Assembly (NCBI RefSeq): GCF_945859705.1
Contig: NC_079136.1
Coordinates: forward strand, 81,468,867 to 81,532,866
Reading direction: 5' to 3'
DNA: 64,000 nucleotides
Source: Episyrphus balteatus
Lineage: Eukaryota > Arthropoda > Insecta > Diptera > Syrphidae
Numbering within the stretch: the first letter of the stretch is position 1; the number at the start of each line of letters is the position of its first letter. Of this stretch, positions 1-10,316 are shown piece by piece. The notes beneath the pieces are model-generated. The model saw nothing but the letters and a program-made list of their open reading frames with translations. It did not search any database and was not told where the DNA came from. Made by a program: the position numbers and the translations under genes.

Positions 1-3000
1 ATGGAAGTGAAAATGCAAAGTTTTACCGAAGAACTTGACAAAGTTCGGAAAATTAAGATCCGAGAAAGTTCTGGTGAGTATCCAAAGAAGAAGGAAATGC
101 ATCCACCAACCTTTGATGGACAAAGTTCTTGGTCAATCTACAAGAAACAGTTTGAGGCAGCTGCCACAACAAATGGCTGGGATGACGAAGACAAATGTAT
201 AGCGCTGACTCTTGCTCTTAGAGGTCCTGCTGCTGAGTTATTACAAACTTTACCACCAGAAAAGAATGGTAACTTTAACGCTCTTGTCCAGGTAATTGAA
301 AAACGCTTTGGAGATGGCCATATGCAGGAAGTCTTCCGCGTCCAACTCAATACAAGAGTGCAGAAAAGAGGAGAAACTCTGCAACAACTCCAAGCAGATA
401 TTGAAAGGTTAGCTCATCTGGCATATCCGAAAGCAGGAGACGATATTATCAGTCAGTTTGCGACAGAAGCCTTTATTCGTGCTGTATCTGATACAAATCT
501 CCAGCGAGCGATTCGGACAGCCGGAAAACATTCCCTTCCTGAAGCATTAGCGTTCGCACTAACTATGGAAGCAGCAGAACAGGCTTCTCAAGGCGTTCAT
601 CGGGTAAGAGAAGTTGCAGTGGAGGAATGCTCTTGTCAAAAACTCGCAATCCAAAGAAACCAGCGAGACGGAGCTGCTCGATGCTGGAACTGTAACAAGA
701 CCGGACATCTCCAGCGGCAGTGCAGATTGCCACCAAGAAGAACTGCTTGCACACACTGTGGAAACAGGAATATTGCCCAACAACAGGTAAGCGATACAAC
801 TAACATTCATGCTCATCTTGAATTCCCATTCGGGAAACGAGTAAGAACCACCTTCGAGGGGCAGAAGCTGGTTTCTGGTATCGATGGCCCCAGAACCACA
901 ATTCAAGTCTCACAGACTAAACGAGACAACAAAAGTCTGACAGTGGAGGCGACCATAAACAACAAACAACACGTGGCTACAATTGACACCGGTGCCACCG
1001 CCTCCATTGTACGAAGAGACTTGGTGAAGATGACATGGCTACATAACACCAACAGCTACCGTCTGAAGACCGCCACAGGAGAAGCAGCAAGGGTGTACGG
1101 TGAAGTTCGTCTTACGATCCGTATGGCAGAACTAGAGTTCTCGCATGTGTTTTTGGTGGCAGATATATGTGACGAGTGCATCATTGGAATCGACTTCATG
1201 AAGGAGCATGAAATCATTTTGGATATCGGTAATCAAGTCCTGAAATACAGAAATGTAGAGATTCCAATGGTCTATGGCACTGACAACTCGACAACAATTA
1301 GAACTGTCATCAAAGAAGACATGTGCCTGCCTCCTTCTTCAGAAGTTTTTGTGTGGACCAAGTTAAAGGGGAACTTTGGAAGCCATCGATACCTCATGGT
1401 TGAACCAGAAGTTGAGCAAAGTTCCGAAAACATCATCATCGGGAAGACTCTTGTGGCACCAAAGAACAACATGGTACCTGTACGGATACTTAACATCAAA
1501 CCGTACCCAATCAAGCTTAAGAAAGGAGAAGTTGTTGGGCAATGTGAATCTGTGTCCGCAATAACTAAGATCAACGAGATGGACACACAGATGACTATGA
1601 ACTCTGAGAAACTAAAGACTCAAATTCTCAAATCAGACAACTTGAGTCAACATCAGCTTAATGTTGCTGGAAGGCTTCTTCATGAATATGCTGATATCTT
1701 CTCTTCACCCAGCGGGCAATACGGCCGAACACAACTGTTGCAGCATCGAATCGATACAGGAGACGCTAGGCCGATTCGTCAACCAGCAAGACGTCTCCCC
1801 TTGGCCAAACAAGGTGAAGTTGAAGAAATGATATCGACAATGAAGAAAGACGGGCTGATCGAAAATTCCAAAAGCCCTTGGGCATCACCGGTAGTTCTCG
1901 TCAAAAAGAAGGATGGAAGCACTCGATTTTGTGTCGACTACCGCAGACTGAATGATGTGACGAAGAAAGACAGCTACCCACTGCCAAGAATCAGCGATAC
2001 TCTAGATGCAATGGAAGGAGCACAATGGTTTTCGACTTTGGACTTGAAGAGTGGCTACTGGCAGGTAGAAATCCATCCAGAAGATCGAGAAAAGACGGCT
2101 TTCTCCACAGGAAATGGTCTGTGGCAGTTCAATGTCATGCCGTTTGGGCTATGTAATGCCCCAGCTACTTTTGAGCGCTTAATGGAGTGCGTTTTAAATG
2201 GATTAACCTGGAAATCTTGCCTAGTCTATTTGGATGATGTCATCGTTTACGGGAAAACATTTGATGACCATTGTGAAAACCTAAAGGCTGTATTCCAGAG
2301 GCTACGAGAAGCACATCTTAAGTTAAATCCAAAGAAATGTGCACTTTTCAAGACCGAGGTTAAATATTTGGGGCATATCATCTCATCCCAAGGAGTAATG
2401 ACTGATCCAGAAAAAGTTGACACTGTGAAGAATTGGCCAACCCCTCAGGACAAGCATCAACTTCGGAGTTTCCTCGGTCTGGCAACGTACTATCGACGGT
2501 TCGTGAAGGATTTTGCGAGAATCGCCAAAAGCTTGCACCAGCTTACGGAGAAGGGTAAACCCTTTAAATGGTCAGGTGAGTGTGAGAAAAGCTTTCAGGA
2601 ACTGAAGCTACGGTTATGTGAAGCTCCTGTGTTGGCCTATCCGACTCCAGGCAAACAATTCATCATTGACGCAGATGCAAGTAATGTTGGAGTTGGTGCT
2701 GTTTTATCGCAAGTTCATGACGGAGAAGAAAAGGTCGTTGCCTATTTCAGCAAGGTACTCTCGAAACAAGAAAGAAACTATTGCGTGACCAGAAGGGAAC
2801 TTCTAGCTCTGGTATTGGCAACAAAGCACTTCCATAAGTACATCTATGGACAGAAGTTCCTTCTTCGCACAGATCATGGTGCACTAAATTGGCTTTTGAA
2901 CTTCAAAAATCCAGAGGGTCAAGTAGCAAGATGGATCGAGATACTCCAGACGTATCAATGTCAGATTCAACATCGAAGAGGAAAGCTACATTCAAATGCA

Positions 3001-4437
3001 GACGCATTATCTCGGCGCCCGTGCAAGCAAGACTGCAAGCATTGCACACGGCTAGAGGAAAAGGAAGTTGTCGCTGTAAGAAGAACGAGAGCTGATCCCA
3101 TTTGCGGCTGGAGTAATGAAGAACTCAGGATGGCCCAACAGGAAGATTCGGACATCGAACCCATCCTTGCATGGAAGGAACATGAAGAGAAACCAGAATG
3201 GGCCGACATCTCCGACCGAAGCCCCAATCTCAAAGCATATTGGGCACAATGGGACTCACTTCATGTGCAAGAAGGGTTACTCAGGCGTAAGTGGGAATCC
3301 GCAGATGGTAAATCTTATGTAATGCAACTAATCGTACCTCAGTCAAAGGTTAATGATGTTCTCCGAGAGATGCACGAGGGAACTTCTGGAGGCCATTTAG
3401 GCATCAACAAGACGCTGGAAAAGGTACGCCAGCAATTCTACTGGTTACGTATGAGAGAAGACGTTGAAAAGTGGTGCCGAAAATGTGATACTTGTGCCGC
3501 TAGCAAAGGACCAGCTAGAAAAATGCAAAGCAAGATGCATCAGTACAATGTGGGCACACCTTTTGAGAGGATTGCAATAGACGTGGCAGGTCCTTTTCCC
3601 GAAACCAACAAAGGAAACCGGTATATCCTCGTAGTGATGGATTACTTCAGCAAGTGGCCTGAGGCATTTGCCATCCCAAACCAGGAAACCAAAACAGTTG
3701 TGGATAAGATTGTCTTTCATTGGGTGAGCAGGTTCGGAGTACCCATGGAACTTCATTCCGACCAAGGAAGGAACTTCGAATCTAAGATTTTTCAAGAGGT
3801 TTGCTCACTCCTTGGCATCAAGAAGACGCGAACAACACCGCTTCATCCACAATCTGATGGGATGGTTGAGCGATTTAACAGGACACTTAAGGAACACCTG
3901 TCAAAAGTAGTCAACGATAATCAACGAGACTGGGATCGACATATTCCATTATTCTTGATGGCTTATAGAAGTGCAACACATAGTTCCACTGGACATACAC
4001 CATCGGAAGTCCTTTTTGGTTCTACAATACGGCTGCCAAGTGAGATAAAATTCGGATGTGTTCCAAATGAGCCACAGGAAATAGATGAGTATGTTGATAA
4101 CCTGAAAGAAACACTGGCTGACATTCACCAACGGACAAGGACAAATATAAAAGCGTCTAGTGACAGGATGAAAACAAGATATGACGCGCGAGCGACAGCA
4201 ACAGGGTTTCAAGAAGGAGAACTTGTGTGGTTTTACAATCCCCACCGACAAAAGGGACTATCACCGAAGCTACAACAAAACTGGAAAGGCCCTTACACAG
4301 TAATAACCAGAATCAACGACGTGGTTTACCGTATACAGAGAGGGGTAAGAGGCAAATTAAAGGTAGTTCATTGTGACCGTTTACATCGTTATAATGGTGA
4401 AAGAAGCAATGGAGTTGTTCGGGACGATCAATCCTAA
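1..4437 (+). CDS. Ty3/Gypsy LTR retrotransposon Gag-Pol polyprotein (single ORF)
   Basis: This is a fused Gag-Pol ORF of about 1478 codons. In order it shows: a Gag region; one CCHC zinc knuckle (C228, C231, H236, C241); an aspartic protease active site DTGA at 329-332; reverse transcriptase with the YLDD box at 743-746; RNase H with acidic residues near D890 and the TDH at 957-959; an integrase zinc region (H1125, H1132, C1162, C1165); the DD35E triad D1194, D1254, E1290; and a GPY/F module around W1428-Y1432. This order (PR-RT-RH-IN) is the Ty3/Gypsy order. No stop or frameshift interrupts it, and every catalytic residue I checked is present, so this copy looks young. A second cysteine pair (C250, C253) after the knuckle has no matching H and C. 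There is no env ORF. The ATG at base 1 is in frame, but the true Gag start could lie left of the window. The polypurine tract and 3' LTR follow immediately. Confidence 0.96.
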   Translation: MEVKMQSFTEELDKVRKIKIRESSGEYPKKKEMHPPTFDGQSSWSIYKKQFEAAATTNGWDDEDKCIALTLALRGPAAELLQTLPPEKNGNFNALVQVIEKRFGDGHMQEVFRVQLNTRVQKRGETLQQLQADIERLAHLAYPKAGDDIISQFATEAFIRAVSDTNLQRAIRTAGKHSLPEALAFALTMEAAEQASQGVHRVREVAVEECSCQKLAIQRNQRDGAARCWNCNKTGHLQRQCRLPPRRTACTHCGNRNIAQQQVSDTTNIHAHLEFPFGKRVRTTFEGQKLVSGIDGPRTTIQVSQTKRDNKSLTVEATINNKQHVATIDTGATASIVRRDLVKMTWLHNTNSYRLKTATGEAARVYGEVRLTIRMAELEFSHVFLVADICDECIIGIDFMKEHEIILDIGNQVLKYRNVEIPMVYGTDNSTTIRTVIKEDMCLPPSSEVFVWTKLKGNFGSHRYLMVEPEVEQSSENIIIGKTLVAPKNNMVPVRILNIKPYPIKLKKGEVVGQCESVSAITKINEMDTQMTMNSEKLKTQILKSDNLSQHQLNVAGRLLHEYADIFSSPSGQYGRTQLLQHRIDTGDARPIRQPARRLPLAKQGEVEEMISTMKKDGLIENSKSPWASPVVLVKKKDGSTRFCVDYRRLNDVTKKDSYPLPRISDTLDAMEGAQWFSTLDLKSGYWQVEIHPEDREKTAFSTGNGLWQFNVMPFGLCNAPATFERLMECVLNGLTWKSCLVYLDDVIVYGKTFDDHCENLKAVFQRLREAHLKLNPKKCALFKTEVKYLGHIISSQGVMTDPEKVDTVKNWPTPQDKHQLRSFLGLATYYRRFVKDFARIAKSLHQLTEKGKPFKWSGECEKSFQELKLRLCEAPVLAYPTPGKQFIIDADASNVGVGAVLSQVHDGEEKVVAYFSKVLSKQERNYCVTRRELLALVLATKHFHKYIYGQKFLLRTDHGALNWLLNFKNPEGQVARWIEILQTYQCQIQHRRGKLHSNADALSRRPCKQDCKHCTRLEEKEVVAVRRTRADPICGWSNEELRMAQQEDSDIEPILAWKEHEEKPEWADISDRSPNLKAYWAQWDSLHVQEGLLRRKWESADGKSYVMQLIVPQSKVNDVLREMHEGTSGGHLGINKTLEKVRQQFYWLRMREDVEKWCRKCDTCAASKGPARKMQSKMHQYNVGTPFERIAIDVAGPFPETNKGNRYILVVMDYFSKWPEAFAIPNQETKTVVDKIVFHWVSRFGVPMELHSDQGRNFESKIFQEVCSLLGIKKTRTTPLHPQSDGMVERFNRTLKEHLSKVVNDNQRDWDRHIPLFLMAYRSATHSSTGHTPSEVLFGSTIRLPSEIKFGCVPNEPQEIDEYVDNLKETLADIHQRTRTNIKASSDRMKTRYDARATATGFQEGELVWFYNPHRQKGLSPKLQQNWKGPYTVITRINDVVYRIQRGVRGKLKVVHCDRLHRYNGERSNGVVRDDQS

Positions 4438-4448
4438 GAGGGGGGCAA
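4436..4448 (+). promoter_or_regulatory. Polypurine tract next to the 3' LTR
   Basis: The purine run AAGAGGGGGG (4436-4445) overlaps the gag-pol stop codon region and lies three bases before the TG of the LTR. This is the expected position of the plus-strand DNA synthesis primer in an LTR retrotransposon. Confidence 0.85.
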
Positions 4449-4956
4449 TGTAACGATGAATTACCGAACTACTTTTAAGATAAAAGTCTGAACACACTAC
4501 CTGCTACAGTAAAGGTAGAAATGTGAACGGACCTTTAGTAATTAAGAAACTACCCTCTGAACGCATCCAAAGAAATTCCCTCAACTGCTGAATATCCCAA
4601 AATATCCCACTGGACTGGAAGTATGAAGCGCCCCCTCTTGGAAAGGAAGCTTCGAGAAGCAAAGACGAGAACCTTCGAAGACATTCTCGAATTCCGAATT
4701 TCAGGTATAAAAGGGCAGCGTGGACACCGACCGGATACAGTTTAATTTTGAAAGTGAAAGAGTGCAGTACAAAGTGAAATAAAGTGTTGGAAATTGTTTA
4801 GTAGTAAATAAAGTGATTTAAACGTGTGTTTGTTTGAACGAATAATAAAAGTAAATTAAGTTGAAATAAAGTGTGTTCTTATTTGAACGGAAATATAAGT
4901 GGAAGTTTAAATAAATCGAAATAAGTTTTATTGTGAACCCTGAATAAAACATTACA
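4449..4956 (+). mobile_element. 3' LTR of the Ty3/Gypsy element
   Basis: The segment starts TGTAAC just after the polypurine tract and ends ATTACA. The terminal inverted repeat is TGTAA/TTACA, giving a 508-bp LTR with canonical TG...CA ends. It has a TATA box at 4706-4713 and AATAAA signals from 4778 onward, where a degenerate motif of the form GTGAAATAAAGTG recurs. The 5' LTR is left of the window, so LTR-LTR divergence and the target duplication cannot be read here. Confidence 0.88.
4706..4713 (+). promoter_or_regulatory. TATA box inside the LTR
   Basis: TATAAAAG lies about 258 bp into the LTR. An initiator-like ATACAGTTT follows about 30 bp downstream (near 4734-4743), matching the U3/R layout of an LTR promoter. 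Confidence 0.6.
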
Positions 4957-5535
4957 ATATGATGATGATGATAAAGTATTTTTAGTCAATTACTGTTGCT
5001 AAAGTGCCACGGAGTCACATTTTAAAGCAGCCAACACAATCATTTTCAATGGATGATGTTGCAAAATCGGTCTTTGACGAAAAAAAAAAAAAATATGACG
5101 TTCACAGCTGCTCAGGATGCATATTGGGTCTTGGCTCTTGGGTGCCTATATAAAGAATCAAAGGAAGAATACAAAAACTTTTATTGGAATTTGAAAAAGT
5201 TTTTGTCAAATACCTTCTTGAACGTTTTTCAAGTTGTTATCCATATGATAACGAGGAAAATCTAAATTTCAAACCACCGTTTACATTCACCCCGAATTTG
5301 TAAAAAAACACAAACATGGTGGGGTATTTGTAAACATGCCATATTTGACAGTAATTTAAACAATTTGGGAAATATTTGTTTAAATTTATAAAGAAGAATT
5401 GCCATCATTTCCTATTTTAATTTGAAGATACCATTCAAGTTGTTCCGTGAAAACATATAAAAATTTAAAGTCGAAAGAAAAAATAGACATGAAATTGTTT
5501 ACATTTACCCACATTGACCCTACATACTTACTTAG
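4957..5535. other. Intergenic, no supported gene
   Basis: AT-rich sequence following the LTR. A short + strand reading from the ATG at 5050 is interrupted after about 30 codons and resembles nothing I recognise. No repeat structure seen. Confidence 0.5.
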
Positions 5536-5868
5536 GGTGACCAGCGCCGTAAGGCGGCTACAATCCACTGTGGATTTGGGCCTCAACCAACAAGCTTCGC
5601 CAGCCAGCTCTATCTTTAGCTCGCTGCTTCCAGTTTCGCACGCCAAGTTGATTGAGGTCCTCTTCCACTTGTTTGAGCCACCACAGACGAGGTCTTCCTC
5701 TACTGTGCCGTCCCTCTGGGTTGGAGTCAAAAACTTTCCGGGCCGGAGCATTGTTGTCCATGCGCTCAACGTGACCCAGGAGCTGCACTTCAACTCTCTT
5801 GGCTAGGTTAGTGTCCTTGTACAACCCGTAAAGTTCGTTCTTATATCTTCTTCTCCAATCACCATTAA
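5536..5868 (-). pseudogene. 3' end of a non-LTR retrotransposon reverse-transcriptase ORF (relic)
   Basis: Read on the - strand, about 100 residues match the C-terminal tail typical of a large family of insect non-LTR endonuclease/RT proteins: WRRRYKNELYGLY, then LGHVERMDNNAPARKVF, then GRPRLWWLKQVEEDL, then NWKQRAKDR and a final IHSGL. Only the C-terminal end is present, as expected for a 5'-truncated copy. Just past the stop is a short TAAG-like tail (CTAAGTAAGTA read on the - strand near 5530). Two more relics of the same family lie at 17.9-19.1 and 20.2-20.4 kb. Confidence 0.82.
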
Positions 5869-5960
5869 TGCATGGAAAATTGTTGTCTCAACCTTTTTTT
5901 TTTGTACGAATGCATAACATGCCAATAGTACCTACATACATATATCGCAAGTAAAAATTT
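5869..5960 (+). repeat. Dispersed repeat, copy A
   Basis: Starts CATGGAAAATTG, continues through a T run, then TTTGTACGAATGCATAAC, then AGTACC and ATATCGCAAGTAAAA. The same block recurs at 48781-48864 (+) and, more diverged, at 29636-29725 (-). Confidence 0.75.
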
Positions 5961-6371
5961 GATAAATGGAGATGGATATTTCCGTTCGAAGATACAATTT
6001 TCAATTTGATTATTTTTATAAAAAAGAAAAATAAATAATATCATAACATGCACGACGTCTTTGTTCTTACGGTTTAAGCTGGTCAAAATGATAAAATCTT
6101 CTGTTTGTATTTCAAAAAAATAATAATTTTAATTATATAATAATTTTAACTATATGCCTGTTAGACCTAAGGTCTTTTAAAATGCATACTGCACGGCACT
6201 AGTTAGAAGGAATAGAAAGATAGGAAAGAATTTTTTGTTGGTACAGTGAATTGAGGATAAGATGATTATTATCTCATATAATCTCACGGGTGGCTTCCAA
6301 GCACTACATCCACTGCACCATTGCCACCAATAATTTTAATTTAATTTTACTATTTTATAAGAAGTTTTATA
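5961..6371. other. Intergenic, nothing recognised
   Basis: AT-rich sequence with homopolymer runs. No ORF, RNA gene or inverted repeat seen. Confidence 0.5.
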
Positions 6372-6819
6372 GCGTTTTCGTTTGGTCGTCCGGGACTCTC
6401 CGGAATTCATTCGAACGATTCTGAAACTGTTCGTTTGGCACTCAATGACAGGTTTAATTCTGAAAAGAAGAGAAAATCGATTCCGAATTTTGAGGCAGAA
6501 TCAAAACGAGAATCACACACATGTTCACACTTAAGACGTCAAAGTAATGGAATGTTATTGTTTGTTCTTCATTTCTGAATATTGAGATTTTGTACTATTC
6601 CAAACTTTAAATTATATTAATATAAAGTAAAGAAAACAAAAAAACGATAACAAAAACAAAATAAAACTTTCATCAGGCGTTCGCATATTATTTGGCATTT
6701 CCCAAATACAAAGAAACCCAAACTTCAGAATAAAAAAGAAGTACCTATCCAAGTTTGTTCGTTTGGAATTCCGGATCGGACAGTCCCGAACCATTCTAAG
6801 AATTACCAAACGAAAACGC
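6372..6819. mobile_element. MITE with TA target duplication, mariner-like
   Basis: Terminal inverted repeats GCGTTTTCGTTTGGT (6372-6386) and ACCAAACGAAAACGC (6805-6819) match perfectly over 15 bp. TA dinucleotides flank both sides (6370-6371 and 6820-6821). The interior (448 bp in all) has no transposase ORF. TA duplication suggests mobilisation by a Tc1/mariner-type enzyme. The foldback at 38770-38934 has related ends. Confidence 0.82.
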
Positions 6820-6979
6820 TACAAACTTAAGTTAAAATTAATTTAAAATTATTTTTAAAGGCTGTTAATTTTTTCTTGCTTTAATGCTTTACTTTTAGCC
6901 TTTCGAAACTAAAGCAAACAAAAAAAAAAAAAAAAAAATTAAAAATATACCCAACAATCACTCAAAAATGTTCTGACCT

Positions 6980-7227
6980 ATTATTTGTAACGGTGTCTAT
7001 AAGAACTACCTTGCTCCTTCCAAAAACTGTTTTAATCTTTCCGATATCTCTTTTATTGACCTAGATATTTTAGGTTTAAGCTTAACTATAAGATTAATTT
7101 GAGTTAGTCTTTGGCTTATACGTAAGCTTAAACCTAAGATATCTCGGTCAATAAAAGTGATATCGGAAAGATTAGAACAGTTTTTGGAAGGAGCAAGGTA
7201 GTTCTTACAGACACCGTTACAAATAAT
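6980..7227. repeat. Near-perfect palindrome / foldback MITE
   Basis: The left end ATTATTTGTAACGGTGTCT (6980-6998) pairs with AGACACCGTTACAAATAAT (7209-7227). Pairing continues inward almost to the centre near 7103, including GGAAAGATTA-type and AGATATCT-type blocks. Open frames across it are by-products of the symmetry. Confidence 0.85.
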
Positions 7228-8489
7228 TCTCAAATAAATTGCTAAAAATTATATTTTGATTCCTCTGCCAAAAAAAAAGGTTAAATTTTTTTGAGCAGTA
7301 TTATCATTCTACCCAACCAAAATATTGAATTCGTCAGGTTATAACTGAGATAATTTTGGACGTGCAAGAAAACTTAATATACCAAAATGTAGGAAATTTA
7401 GAGTTGTATCAATGTTATTATAAGAACTTTTTCGCTCAGATGGACCTACACTAAAAAAAAAATGTAAAACTCACGATCATCTCCAAAAATGTTACATGTT
7501 TTCATCAATAACTTTTTATAGAGCAATATTGCAAAAAAAATTATTGAATAAAAAAGTTTTAGAATACGGTTTTCTACAAAACAAGACAAAAAAATCCGTT
7601 CTACGATAAACATTAGCCGAGAAAATCACAAAAACTCATTTTTCAAAATGGCGGCCAAACCACACGTTTTTGAGACAAAAAAAATAATTTTTTTATGTTC
7701 GTCTAAATGCACCTTTTTATATGAAATATCAAATTCAAATCCTTTCCAAAAATTCTCAGATGACCCATTTTCAGCTCCCTGTTTCCTGTACTATTTGAGC
7801 TCTTAAAATGAGGCTAGCGGACTGAAAAAACTTGGATTTTTCACAGATTGCCCACCTATACACCAAAAATCATCCTGTAAAAAATGTTTTCGTTTTTTTA
7901 ATGGCCTTTGTGGAAACATACGCAATTTGAAAATTTAAAAAAAATACTTTTTTGAATAGAGTTTTTTTTATTACTATAAAACTGAGTATAAAAAAGTTAA
8001 ATTAAGAAATATGACATTATGTAAATTAGGAGAAGGGAAAAAATCTTCAGAAATTAAAATTTTACATTTTTATTTATTTTTTAACAGGTCCTTGTTCAAA
8101 ATTGGTAATAGCTAAACAAAACTGCATTGAAAAAACTATTTCTTTTTAATTTGCTCCAAATCATTGCAAAATTTCAAAGTGCATCACTTTTTTTTAAATT
8201 AAGTGTAGGTATTTTAATCTTTAAAAAAGTTTTGCCGATGAAATTGCACATTTTTTAAAGCGAGCAAACGTGGACCAATAAAATGCATTTAACATAACAA
8301 AACTCCTAATTAATTTTTTTTTTAACTTTTTATTATCATTGTAGTTATTATTATTGAGTTAATAAATAAGCTACATAAGATTCGAGTACAAATACATTAT
8401 TTCAAGTATGTATTAACTTCATAAATTTAATTTTATAATAATGACGATTTTATGTTTATTAAAGATTGTCAGTACAAAAAAACACCACC
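7228..8489. other. Intergenic, repeat-like but unassigned
   Basis: AT-rich with many A and T homopolymers. It has an isolated GC-richer phrase (AAAATGGCGGCCAAACC near 7647) but no supported gene and no clear terminal repeats. Confidence 0.4.
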
Positions 8490-8877
8490 TTACAACTCAG
8501 TATGAGGAGATGGAAATTTCTTCAAAACTGCTTGATACAAGCTGTAGAATATATAAAATGCAACACTAATAATTCCAATCAATGTTGCACCAAATGCAAA
8601 ACTAAGAAAATTTCCATCAATTATTCCGGTAGATGCTCGGCGATTTCTTGACCATATTTCTTCAGTACTTGCAGATGAAGATGACTTTTGACTGTTGCGT
8701 TGTTCTGCCATTAAACGTTTCATTGAACTCAAGCGCTCTCGCAACACTTCAACAGATTCTGAATCTAAATCTTCTAAAAATATATGTATGTATGATGTTA
8801 AATTAAAAATTATTAATTTTAAACTTTAAGCATTTATAAATGTATGTTTAATTTATACCTGATACGGGTTGAGGCAT
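8490..8877 (-). CDS. Small single-pass membrane protein, two coding exons
   Basis: Exon 1 is 8859-8877 (ATG at 8877-8875, only 19 coding bases). The intron is 8774-8858 (85 bp, GT...AG with donor GTATAAAT and acceptor ATATTTTTAG). Exon 2 is 8490-8773, ending in TAA. The joined frame encodes 100 residues. It starts MPQPVSEDLDSE, has a charged helix-prone stretch (about 16-33), a Ser-rich linker (37-42), then a hydrophobic segment at about 62-86, and a short tail with KK at 91-92. No N-terminal signal is visible, so a C-terminal-anchored topology with the N-terminus in the cytosol is likely. I do not recognise the family. The splice sites fit a continuous frame and the composition is protein-like, so I consider it a real gene. 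Function, compartment and name remain unassigned. Confidence 0.72.
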
Positions 8878-9066
8878 TTTTTAATAAAAAATATTTCTTT
8901 TTTTTCTTAAGATGCGAAAACTAGAACACAGCACTTAATGGTATCTGGAATCTGATGAATATAATATCTACAAACAAATATCTATAAGTATGTCATATCC
9001 ATTGCGCAGATACTGTAAACGAATTCACAATCATCATTCAGAACTTTCTTCTTTAGTTAATTCACA
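8878..9066. promoter_or_regulatory. Upstream region of the small membrane-protein gene
   Basis: The - strand gene starts at 8877, so its promoter and 5' UTR should lie here, bounded on the right by the inverted repeat at 9067. No TATA box is clear. Confidence 0.3.
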
Positions 9067-9408
9067 TCACAACAAAAACATTACTGTTAAAAAGTAGCCA
9101 AGTTCTCCTATGTTGAAATTATGCTGGCACAAAAAGTACTGAGATGTAAAAGTGTACCAAGTTCTAAAGTTTGGGTTCAAATTCGTATCAATAAAATTTT
9201 AATTGTTCTCTTGACAATTTTTCTTTTAATTACCGATTTTTAAAGTTATTTCAAAAATTGCCAAGTAAACAATAAAAATTTTATTGATACGAATTTGAAC
9301 CCAAACTTTAGAACTTGGTACACTTTTACATCTCAGTACTTTTTGTGCCAGCATAATTTCAACATAGGAGAACTTGGCTACTTTTTAACAGTAATGTTTT
9401 TGTTGTGA
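9067..9408. repeat. Inverted repeat with two 134-bp arms
   Basis: The left arm 9067-9200 (begins TCACAACAAAAAC) and the right arm 9275-9408 (ends GTTTTTGTTGTGA) are near-identical reverse complements. The loop is about 74 bp. The tandem array begins directly to the right. Confidence 0.92.
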
Positions 9409-9424
9409 TTTCACTACTTTTTGC

Positions 9425-10050
9425 AAGGTATGGCTGTAGAATTGAAAATCTCTATATTTGATGAAAATTCAGTGAAAATGGGTGGTTGTCACGCCCCCTG
9501 GCTGAAATTCTCAAACTTCAAATTTGTTCTCTGTATAAACTACCATCTCTACCATTCTACCAAATTTCAAGATTCTACGATAATCAGAAGTGCTCTATTA
9601 TATTTAATGAAACTTCAGCGGAAATGGGCGGTTGTCACGCCCCCTGGCTGAAATTCTCAAATTTTAAAATTTTTCCTTTGTATAAACTACCATCTCTACC
9701 ATTCTACCAAATTTCAAGATTCTACGATAATCAGAAGTGCTCTATTATATTTAATGAAAATTCAGCGGAAATGGGCGGATGCCACGCCCCCTGGCTGAAA
9801 TTCTCAAATTTTAAATTTTTTCCTTTGTATAAACTACCAGCTCTACCATTCTACCAAATTTCAAGATTCTACGATAGTCAGAAGTGCTCTATAATATTTA
9901 ATGATAATTCAGCGGAAATGGGCGGATGCCACGCCCCCTGAATTGAAAATCTCAAATTTTCGATTTTTCCCTTTGTATACACCACAAGCCCTATCACCGT
10001 GTAAAATTTCAAGTTTCTACGTTAACGGGAAGTTCTCCATAATTTTGATG
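9425..10050 (+). repeat. Tandem array, 147-bp period, about 4 units
   Basis: The anchor CACGCCCCCTG occurs at 9490, 9636, 9783 and 9930, spaced 146, 147 and 147 bp. Each unit also has TTCTACCAAATTTCAAGATT and AGAAGTGCTCTA-type blocks. The last unit is diverged. Open frames across it are periodic artefacts. Confidence 0.92.
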
Positions 10051-10316
10051 ATCTGTCAGTGAGTGAGTGAGTCAGTCAGTCAGTTACGGTTTTTGCGATT
10101 TTTGAAGCCCTATATCTCAGAAACTACTCATCGTAAAAGGCTGAAATTTTGTGAGGAGTTTTGTTTTGACAAGCTCAATAAATGTAGTTTGAAATTTCTA
10201 GCATCTTTGGTGTGGAAGTTAGAGGGCGGTCGAAAATGGCCTGAGTTGTTTCCTGTAAATAAGGGTGTAGTGCCAAAGTTGCTAGAGAACTTGGCTGGGC
10301 ACTACCGTGCCCCTTG
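10051..10316 (+). mobile_element. 3' tail of a helentron/HINE-like element
   Basis: After the array comes a GTGAGTGAGTCAGTCAGTCAG microsatellite-like stretch (near 10060-10083), then about 200 bp of unique tail ending in the hairpin GGGCAC-TACC-GTGCCC (10297-10312), followed by CTTGATTA. A central ~150-bp tandem array plus a 3' terminal hairpin is the known layout of non-autonomous helentrons (HINE/DINE). Assignment is by layout only; the 5' end is not defined. Confidence 0.45.

Noticed and set aside
9486..9941. A 151-codon open frame on the + strand with internal repeats
   Set aside because: It is the 147-bp tandem array read in one frame. 147 is divisible by 3, so an open frame repeats itself; there is no start context or domain.
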